Part shown: positions 6,914 through 12,760 of the stretch, in pieces
How positions within the stretch are numbered: the first letter of the stretch is position 1
How the letters are laid out: every line of letters begins with the position of its first letter
Made by a program: the position numbers and the translations under genes
From: Zygnema cylindricum
Lineage: Eukaryota; Streptophyta; Zygnematophyceae; Zygnematales; Zygnemataceae
NCBI GenBank assembly: GCA_037447655.1
Contig: JBBHKE010000905.1
Span: forward strand, 276,609 to 289,368
Length of the DNA: 12,760 nucleotides
Direction: 5' to 3'
The notes under the pieces: model-generated
Seen by the model: only the letters and a program-made list of their open reading frames with translations
The model's database searches: none
Told to the model about the DNA's origin: nothing

Positions 6914-7185
6914 TTTTCTTTTTTCGGAATACACCCCGCCCGTACCCCCAACCCTGCCATCACATCCGTCACCGTCACCACCTCGTAGTCCATGCCACGT
7001 GGCAGCACCAGAGCCGTCGGATTCCGATGCGGCGGATCCGACGGATCATCGGACGGCCCAGATTGCACGATGATCAGATGGTACGGAAGGAGGTACGGAA
7101 GCCAGAACTCCAGAAACGACAAATTATCTCCTTTGTCGTTTGCTGCGATCACGATGTCGGTTTCGCACGGGAGGAAGGTAGCCAT
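6914..7185 (-). CDS. UAM-family exon 1 (start codon to residue 90)
   Basis: The ATG lies directly after a C-rich run. Ninety codons plus two bases encode MATFLPCETDIVIAANDK and FLEFWLPYLLPYHLIIVQ (residues 24-41), matching the family block D-I-V-I-P to F-L-E-M-W-R-P...Y-H-L-I-I-V-Q. Residues 43-57 (GPSDDPSDPPHRNPT) are a longer proline-rich loop than in plant proteins. The exon ends at GAAAA|GTGGGT; the split codon AA+T gives Asn and continues N-A-C-R-C, matching S-A-C-R-C. The start is supported by the usual short leader before D-I-V-I. Confidence 0.88.
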
Positions 7186-7195
7186 AGGGGGGGGG

Positions 7196-7225
7196 GAAGG
7201 GAAGGACGGGAGGGAGAAAGAGAGC

Positions 7226-7273
<48 letters not shown>

Positions 7274-7275
7274 AT
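7196..7275. repeat. (GA)n/(CT)n tract directly upstream of the UAM start codon
   Basis: The + strand has GAGAGAG runs with GGGAGG, so the UAM sense strand is polypyrimidine within about 10-90 bases before the ATG. CT-rich tracts are common in the 5' untranslated regions and core promoters of green-lineage genes. No TATA box is evident on the sense strand upstream, so a promoter role is only suggested. Confidence 0.8.
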
Positions 7276-7746
7276 GGCGTCAAGCGGTCTTTTTTTTTGA
7301 AGAGTGTTTTTGACCGGCGGTCTTGTCGTGACTCTATGATATGACCGGCTCCATGTGAAGGCTGATTCAGTAATTCGTTACTTCCAAGAAATTTCAGAAT
7401 TTTTATGTTATTTTTTTTATTTTTGCCACGAGGTCGAGGGTGAATCGCACGGTATCGGAGCATTCCGTACGAAGATTGACCAGGGATAACTGTACAAATC
7501 GTACAGTTCGTACAAAAATCGATTTGTTTTGTTTTAAATATCGTATGAGTTTCAGTTTTTGTGTTTAAGTTTTTCAGTTCCAGTTTTTAAATTCCAGTTC
7601 CGTTGGCGTGATTTCCAATTCGGCGGAAAACTCGGGAAAAAAAAGTTCATTTTTTGGCGGGAAAAGGTTTACTACAGTACTTGCAACCTTTTTTAGAAAG
7701 AGGACTTTTCAAATACTCGTTTATGAAACGATCCATTTCTGCATAG
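7276..7746. other. UAM upstream region, no recognisable gene
   Basis: Presumed promoter side of the UAM gene. It includes a GTAC-rich stretch at about 7490-7520 (CTGTACAAATCGTACAG) that resembles the GTAC motifs inside the 542-bp elements further right and may be a remnant of one. The + strand frame 7608-7847 runs into the MITE cluster and is not gene-like. Confidence 0.5.
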
Positions 7747-7963
7747 TACACCGTGAATCGTTATTACTTATTAGCCTTGTGTACACTGTATCGGCACCCC
7801 AAAAATTTGACATTGATGCCTTAAATATAATAAATTACACTATTTGAGAACGTGGACCATAATCTGCCACGTCTCCAGGCACAAAATTAGAATGAATGAC
7901 GCTAATTTTTTCTTTACACTAATAATTTCTATACGCTAATAAGTAATAACTATTCAAGGTGTA
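7747..7963 (+). mobile_element. MITE unit M-left (217 bp)
   Basis: The inverted termini start TACACCGTGAATCGTTATTA on the left and TACACCTTGAATAGTTATTA on the right (reverse-complemented), each continuing CTTATTAGC. The core carries ACGTGG, 11 bp, CCACGT at 7850-7872. Confidence 0.8.
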
Positions 7964-7966
7964 CAG

Positions 7967-8186
7967 TAAACCGCCAATCGTTATTAGCGTGTAAGTTTTT
8001 TTAGCGTATACGAATAATTAGCGTGGTTTACGCTAATTGGGAATTTGAAAAATTTCGAAGAAATCGTCTATTCTAATTAGGAATTAGGGTTTTTTTTTAA
8101 TAGTGTGGATAATTCTATTTGAGAATAATAAAAAAAAAAGCGGGACGGAATTAGCGTACACAACGCTAATAACGATTGGCGGTGTA
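7967..8186. mobile_element. MITE unit N (220 bp)
   Basis: The left end TAAACCGCCAATCGTTATTA and the right end (reverse-complemented) TACACCGCCAATCGTTATTA both continue GCGT. It is joined to M-left by CAG and to the next unit by CTG. It has no counterpart in the right half of the palindrome. Confidence 0.75.
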
Positions 8187-8189
8187 CTG

Positions 8190-8731
8190 TACACCGTGAA
8201 TCGGTATTGGCGTAATGGACGCTATTTAAGGTACCTTTTTTTTCCCCAAATTCTTAAACAGCATAAATTATTCTGTTTTTTCTTTTACGCCATTTAGGGT
8301 TCTTTTCCAATTTTTATCATCTAAATAGAGTGTTGTACGGTTGGTGTCAGACCGTACAAAAATGTACCTTTTTAAGTGAGAAGGTATATTTAATGGGTTT
8401 TAGTAACCACGGACGCATGAGAATATGCGCTCTAAAAAGGGGATGCAATCGGGTTGTCAAAAATCACGTTCTCACATATTCGTTCGGCAACCGCGTTTCG
8501 ACGGTGTGAACGTACAATTTGTGTACGATTTGTCAGATTTTGAACAGAACCTATATTAGTGTAAACAAGTTTGGGGCGGGTGTTTAAATTTTTTTAAATC
8601 CAAATTAGTATAAGCAAATATCCAGTATGTATGTTTTTTTTGAAAAAATCCAAATTCTCAATTAGCGTAAATAACGGTAATTGTTCCTACACGCTAAAGA
8701 AACCTTTACGCGAATAACGATTCACGGTGTA
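8190..8731 (+). mobile_element. MITE unit B-left (542 bp)
   Basis: Termini TACACCGTGAATCGGTATTG and (reverse-complemented) TACACCGTGAATCGTTATTC differ at two of 26 positions. The interior has a perfect 9-bp stem TTGTACGGT / ACCGTACAA (8333-8341 and 8351-8359) and a second GTAC hairpin near 8519-8535. Noncoding. Confidence 0.82.
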
Positions 8732-8930
8732 CACCGCCAATCGCTATTAGAGTATATAACGCCAATTCGGTGCCCTTTTTTCAAAAAAAAAAACCTGAAA
8801 TACAATTAATAACGCTATTTAAGTACGTGGACCATAATCTGCCACGTCTCAGGTATTAAATTAGAATCAATAACGCTAATTGTTTTTTGACGCTATTTAA
8901 TCCTTGACTCTAATAGCGATTGGCGGTGTA
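8730..8930 (+). mobile_element. MITE unit M-mid (201 bp), palindrome centre
   Basis: At least 24 bp of perfect terminal inverted repeat, beginning TACACCGCCAATCGCTATTA on both ends. It shares its left TA with B-left and is joined to B-right by CTG. The core carries the ACGTGG / CCACGT motif at 8825-8847. Confidence 0.82.
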
Positions 8931-8933
8931 CTG

Positions 8934-9477
8934 TACACCGTGAATCGTTATTCGCGTAAAGGTTTCTTTAGCGTGTAGGAACAATTACCGTTATTTACGC
9001 TAATTGAGAATTTGGATTTTTTCAAAAAAAACATACATACTGGATATTTACTTATACTAATTTGGATTTAAAAAAAACATAAACACCCGCCCCAAACTTG
9101 TTTACACTAATATAGGTTCTTTTCAAAATCTGACAAATCGTACACAAATTGTACGTTCACACCGTCGAAACGCGGTTACCGGATGAATATGTGAGAACGT
9201 GATTTTTGGCAGCCCGATTCCATCCCCTTTTTAGAGCGCACATTCTCATGCGTCCGTGGTTACTAAAACCCATTAATTATTCTTTCTCACTTAAAAAGGT
9301 ACATTTTTGTACGGTCTGACACCAACCGTACAACACTCTATTTAGATGATAAAAATAGGAAAAAAACCCTAAATGGCGTAAAAGAAAAAACAAAATAATC
9401 TATGCTGTTTAAGAATTTGGGGAAAAAAAAAGGTACCTTAAATAGCGTCCATTACGCCAATACCGATTCACGGTGTA
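8934..9477 (-). mobile_element. MITE unit B-right (544 bp), inverted copy of B-left
   Basis: Nearly identical to the reverse complement of 8190-8731, with a few substitutions and small indels. It carries the same GTACGGTCTGACACCAACCG hairpin segment. The inverted arrangement around M-mid makes this a long potential hairpin. Confidence 0.82.
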
Positions 9478-9480
9478 CAG

Positions 9481-9557
9481 TACACCGCGAATCGTAATTA
9501 GAGTGGATATAAAATTAGAGTAAAAAAAGAGACAAAAATAATTAAAGTTATGAACTC
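9481..9557. mobile_element. Truncated MITE end (77 bp)
   Basis: It starts TACACCGCGAATCGTAATTA, a normal terminus joined by CAG to B-right, but lacks an opposite end before the next unit begins at 9558. Confidence 0.6.
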
Positions 9558-9760
9558 TACACCGCGAATCGTTATTAGCATTGAGAAATTATTAGTGTAA
9601 AGAAAAAATTAGCGTCATTCATTCTAATTTAGTGCCAGGAGACGTGGCAGATTATGGTCCACGTCCTTAAATAGTGTAGTTTATTCTATTTAAGGTATTA
9701 ATGTCAAAATTTTCGGGTGTCGATATAGAGTCCATAACGCTAATAACGATTCGCGGTGTC
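9558..9760 (-). mobile_element. MITE unit M-right (203 bp), inverted relative to M-left
   Basis: The left terminus is TACACCGCGAATCGTTATTA and the right ends TAACGATTCGCGGTG followed by TC, where a TA would be expected. The core motif appears inverted at 9642-9664. Confidence 0.78.
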
Positions 9761-9763
9761 GTT

Positions 9764-10195
9764 TGTGTGATAGAACTTTTTCAAAAAGGAATTTACTCTA
9801 ATTTATTTAAGTATTCTAATTTGACGCGCTGAATCAATCTACTGTAAATTAGGAATTCGTACAGAACTTGACAAAACGTACAGTTTTTCGTCGCTATGAC
9901 GTTTGTACCACGTGGTTTGTTAAAACGCAGTTACATGATAACAGCCCTGCATAAAATCATTATTTGTACTTTTTTACTTAATGAAGTACAATTTTGCACG
10001 GTCAGACACCGACCGTACGCCACACTATTTAGAACGCCACTATATTAGAGTTATTAACGCTCATTCAAAAAGTACCATAAATAGTATAATGATAAATTTA
10101 GAATCATTTACTCTATTTAAAGTGATAGAGTCGAAATTTAGGGCGACCAAATTAGCGTTATTTACTCTAATTACGATTCACGGTGTATTGTACTG
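9764..10195. mobile_element. Diverged B-type element remnant
   Basis: GCACGGTCAGACACCGACCG (9997-10016) and CACACTATTTAG match the hairpin region of the 542-bp units. Upstream GTAC-rich sequence (9858-9905) resembles their interior. The right end, TTACGATTCACGGTGTATTG followed by TA, is a normal family terminus. The left boundary is unclear. The 96-codon + strand frame at 9981-10271 lies on this repeat and is not credible as a gene. Confidence 0.6.
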
Positions 10196-10638
10196 GAATT
10201 TCAAATTTCAATTTCGTGCGGACGTATTTTACGTTGACGTAAAACTTATAAAACGACAAGATTCGTCTTGAGCGTGTGTTAAAAAAAGAAAATCAGTATT
10301 AGACTGAAGACAATTTTTAAATGGTTTTAGTACTTATTGAAGACGATTTGCTCGTGATTTTCCCTGATTATATTTTGAAAGTACTAATTCTTTACTGTTA
10401 GTGCTGAAAGGTGACAGTTTCCTGAATGTTTGTAATTTTAACGGCCAAGACAGACTGACAGCGACGTACACACTACATACTGTCTAAATATTCAGAAAAA
10501 ATAAATATAGCGTTTCAGTGCGAGAACGCACTGAATAACTGATCCAAAGTTTACAGAAGAAAATCATGCAGAAGTTCAGCATATATTCATCCGTATATCC
10601 ATTTAGATTTTTTGCTTTTTTACTTTTTCTGCATCCAA
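10196..10638. other. No recognisable gene
   Basis: AT-rich spacer between two diverged elements. It contains a short inverted repeat CAGTGCGAGAACGCACTG (10517-10534) and no coding signal. Confidence 0.5.
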
Positions 10639-11171
10639 TACAGTACACTGAATATCTATTAGCGTTAATAACGCTAATTTGGCCCCCCAAATTTTGACCC
10701 TCAAACCAAAAATAGAATGAATAATTCTAATTGTTTTTTTAAGTTAATATATGTACTTTTTAATTAGCGTTATTAACATAATTTGAACAGTTTTTAAATA
10801 GTGTAGTGTATGAAATGGTTCAGTCCGTACTAAAATTGCTCGTGTTTCGTACAATCGTACGAAATTTATGTCAAATGAAGGTGTCGACACGTGAAATTAA
10901 GTGCGTCGACACAAAAAAAACACTCATAGTTGATTCCCAATGATAAAGACGGTGGAAAATCACGCAAACCTGTTCTCACATGTTCAAACGTTGACTATGT
11001 GAACACAGGCTATACCGGCTACACTATGGGAAACATTTACACAAATTAAATTTATGAATAAATTAAAAAAAAAATATTGGCGGAAGACCTTCAACCCAAC
11101 TTAGAGTTAATAACACCAATTGTTTTTTTACGCTTATTATTTCATAACGCCAAGAGCGATTCACGGTGTGG
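10639..11171. mobile_element. Diverged full-length B-type element (about 530 bp)
   Basis: The left end TACAGTACACTGAATATCTA continues TTAGCG. The right end GAGCGATTCACGGTG is the inverse terminus. The length is close to the 542-544 bp of the B units. Interior similarities include AAAATCACG, TTCTCACATGTTC and TCGTACAATCGTACGA. The CAGT after TA at the left end shows what the intact terminus may look like. Confidence 0.6.
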
Positions 11172-12760
11172 ACACCGCTTAAACAAATTGTGTACACTAT
11201 GATTTCAAATGAATAGTACAACATGTGCCGATAAGAAACACAAACAAAACTTTGTTTAAAATTTTGTGATGGAAAAACCAGTTGCGTATAAAAAGGGGGA
11301 AAAACATTCAAAGACTACTACATTTTAAAGAATAGGGGCTAGTATAAAACATAAAACAAACAAGACAAAAACAATTGCAACAAGTATCTACTAAGCTACT
11401 CGTAATAAGTATCTACCTAATTAACTAACGACAATGACTAACCTACAGTGGAGGACAGTCCACAACCATGACAAAACTAACGTCTTTGTGGAGTCATCTC
11501 TACGGCAATCGCCTCCATCAATGGGTTAAAAGGAACAAAAGTAGTCATTTTAAAGCCTTTTTCAATGATTGGACAATATATGGTCGCTTGATTTTCACAG
11601 ACTCAATTTTTGACATTCAAACCCTAATATTTAAAACGGCCTCAAAATGACCCATCTCGGCCCTTGATGGAGCGGAGCCCCACAAATCGAGCCTCATCAA
11701 GCCGATTCGCGACATCGCATTTTTATGGGCGCAATCTCAATTCCTATGATTTGTTGCGCCTCGATAAAGCACGCCTCTGCGAAATGTCGCACGAGAAGAA
11801 AATGCTTCTCCCAACACCTGATAAGAAAACTAAATCCAACGGAAGGCTTCCGTGGTATTTATATTAGAAACGAGGAGCGACTACATGAGAAACCTCTAGT
11901 TTGATGTTGTACCATGCTTCGATGCCAATAGTTGCAATATTATGTCACACCATTTTGTAAGTAGTAGTAGATTTCCCTCCATGTTGTAGGGTAACATTGT
12001 GACTAGATCTCTTATGGATTAATGGGATGGTCGCAAATACAAAACGGGTTCTTAAAAAAGGGTGGTTGAAACAAACCGAAGCTTATACATCAAGTATATG
12101 TGAATTGGTCAAGCGTGAAAAAAGATGTAAAATATAATAGTTTGGCCTCTAATACCCACCATCCTTCATCCTCGAGCACTAACACACATGTGGAATGAAT
12201 AAAAATGAAACTGGCTCCTCAAATATGTTTCAAAATTCCACGGCTGGTAATTGGCGTGATATAGGTTGCTACAGATAAAACATATTATCGATAATGAGAA
12301 GGTAAGAAACCTTCCTCCCTTCAAGGTTAATGAAAGGACGACGTTAAGAATGAAACAAAAGGTAGCGGTGGGTGCAAATAAATTTGAACAACCGAAGTAT
12401 TCCCCCAACGCAATTCAGGCCAACGAATATAAGTCTAAACTGCCATTAAAATTGAGGAGACTAATATAGCTTATTGATAGGCTAACGGTCGATCCATTCA
12501 ATCAGAAACCCACCCGTATATTATGTTAATAGTATGGTAATGTGTAACAGGATCTCCTACCTCTCAGAAAATCCCATTACTACAAACAATTCCAACCACA
12601 CATTCCACACATTGGAAAATACACACCCACATTGGAAAACACTCACATAAGGATAACTTTAAATTAGAAGAAGCTACTGTCCACATAACATTAGCTTGGT
12701 CTCTTGCCCTCGTGGCTCAACCCTTCAATTTAAAGTGTTTCCTCTACTCTCCACTCTTAG
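11172..12760. other. No recognisable gene
   Basis: Composition is more even than elsewhere and long homopolymers are fewer. Short open frames exist (for example 11468-11650 and 11626-11867 on +, 12166-12408 on -), and an open + frame without a start runs from 12541 to the right edge (73 codons). None resembles a family I know. CTACAG|AT... and AAG|GTAAGA at about 12270-12307 look like splice sites. An unrecognised exon-bearing gene cannot be excluded. Confidence 0.45.

Larger units (their letters stand above)
2624..7185 (-). pseudogene. UDP-arabinopyranose mutase / reversibly glycosylated polypeptide family gene, seven exons, frame broken in exons 5 and 7
   Basis: UAM/RGP proteins interconvert UDP-arabinopyranose and UDP-arabinofuranose for wall polysaccharide and glycoprotein synthesis. 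They are cytosolic or Golgi-associated and about 350-365 residues long. The spliced exons would give about 350 residues in the standard order: [108 protein letters not shown], and [16 protein letters not shown]. The two arginines known in plant UAMs as R158 and R165 are kept (here R159 and R166). The plant DDD motif reads TSD at 110-112. All six introns are GT-AG and all phases agree. Read straight, exon 5 stops (TAA, 4432-4430) after about 281 residues, whereas family matches in the other frames continue through exons 6 and 7. I therefore call a decaying or error-containing copy. Family assignment is strong; functional status is inferred. Confidence 0.85.
7747..9760. mobile_element. MITE cluster forming a ~2-kb imperfect palindrome
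   Basis: The left half (7747-8731) and right half (8934-9760) are inverted copies around a central element at 8730-8930. Arms B-left and B-right are near-identical over about 540 bp. The outer units M-left and M-right also match in inverse orientation, including GACGCTAATTTTTTCTTTAC (reverse-complemented on the right). The left half has an extra 220-bp unit (7967-8186) and the right half an extra 77-bp stub (9481-9557). All unit ends carry CACCG...AATCG termini at TA dinucleotides. No transposase frame is present. Confidence 0.85.

Noticed and set aside
6586-7344. Plus-strand ORFs of 77-165 codons opposite the UAM exons
   Set aside because: Lys/Asn-rich or Arg/Glu-rich shadows of poly-A and GA tracts and of exon 1 on the other strand.
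9981-10271. 96-codon plus-strand ORF
   Set aside because: It lies on a diverged MITE and includes the family terminus; no protein-family resemblance.
12541-12760. 73-codon open frame running off the right edge, containing TLAWSLA reminiscent of the METTL16 RWxLAWSF block
   Set aside because: The flanking residues do not match (no Q-G-x-T-x-R-W), it is over 12 kb from the METTL16-like exon, and so short a match is expected by chance.
1-12760. CRISPR arrays, tRNA or rRNA genes
   Set aside because: No direct repeats with regular unique spacers, no convincing tRNA A/B box pair, and no rRNA-like segment was seen; the GC-richer stretch at 11640-11800 does not match one.

Overview
This window is nuclear DNA from an AT-rich eukaryote. 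It has spliceosomal GT-AG introns, many microsatellites, poly-A/T runs and small DNA-transposon relatives. Two genes are recognisable, both broken into short exons that a simple ORF scan misses or sees only in pieces. They are a partial METTL16/RlmF-family RNA methyltransferase exon at the left edge (+ strand, 1-174) and a seven-exon gene of the UDP-arabinopyranose mutase / reversibly glycosylated polypeptide (UAM/RGP) family (- strand, 7185 down to 2624). The UAM family is best known from plants and green algae, and there is a degenerate TTTTAGGG/TTTAGGG-like tract at 698-970. Both hint at an alga or another green-lineage or plastid-bearing protist, but I cannot name the organism.

Layout. 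1-174: METTL16-like exon. 175-2600: intergenic and/or intronic DNA with a purine-rich tract, the telomere-like tract and two hairpin-type MITEs (1320-1542 and 1590-1822). 2624-7185: UAM-family gene on the minus strand. Its exons are 7185-6914, 6673-6455, 5584-5449, 4847-4710, 4510-4429, 3330-3216 and 2711-2624, separated by introns of 240, 870, 601, 199, 1098 and 504 bp. Exons 1-4 and 6 are open, join in phase and match the family closely. Exons 5 and 7 carry several small deletions relative to the family that break the frame. As sequenced, the gene is therefore a pseudogene or contains clustered sequence errors. Its introns hold a 9-bp-period minisatellite, a fossil MITE, and tandem duplications that copy splice junctions. 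7196-7275: GA/CT tract directly upstream of the UAM start codon.

7747-9760: a cluster of abutting MITEs forming a roughly 2-kb imperfect palindrome. The units have CACCG(T/C)(G/C)AATCG-type terminal inverted repeats next to TA dinucleotides, joined by TA-CTG-TA or TA-CAG-TA linkers. This suggests a non-autonomous Tc1/mariner-like family that has repeatedly inserted into its own ends. More diverged relatives lie at about 9764-10195 and 10639-11171. No transposase is visible. 11172-12760: no gene that I can recognise.

The two genes are convergent and unrelated in function: RNA m6A methylation and nucleotide-sugar metabolism. There is no operon-like logic. The main points of interest are the lesions in the UAM gene, its altered DDD motif, the splice-site-spanning duplications, and the palindromic MITE cluster.
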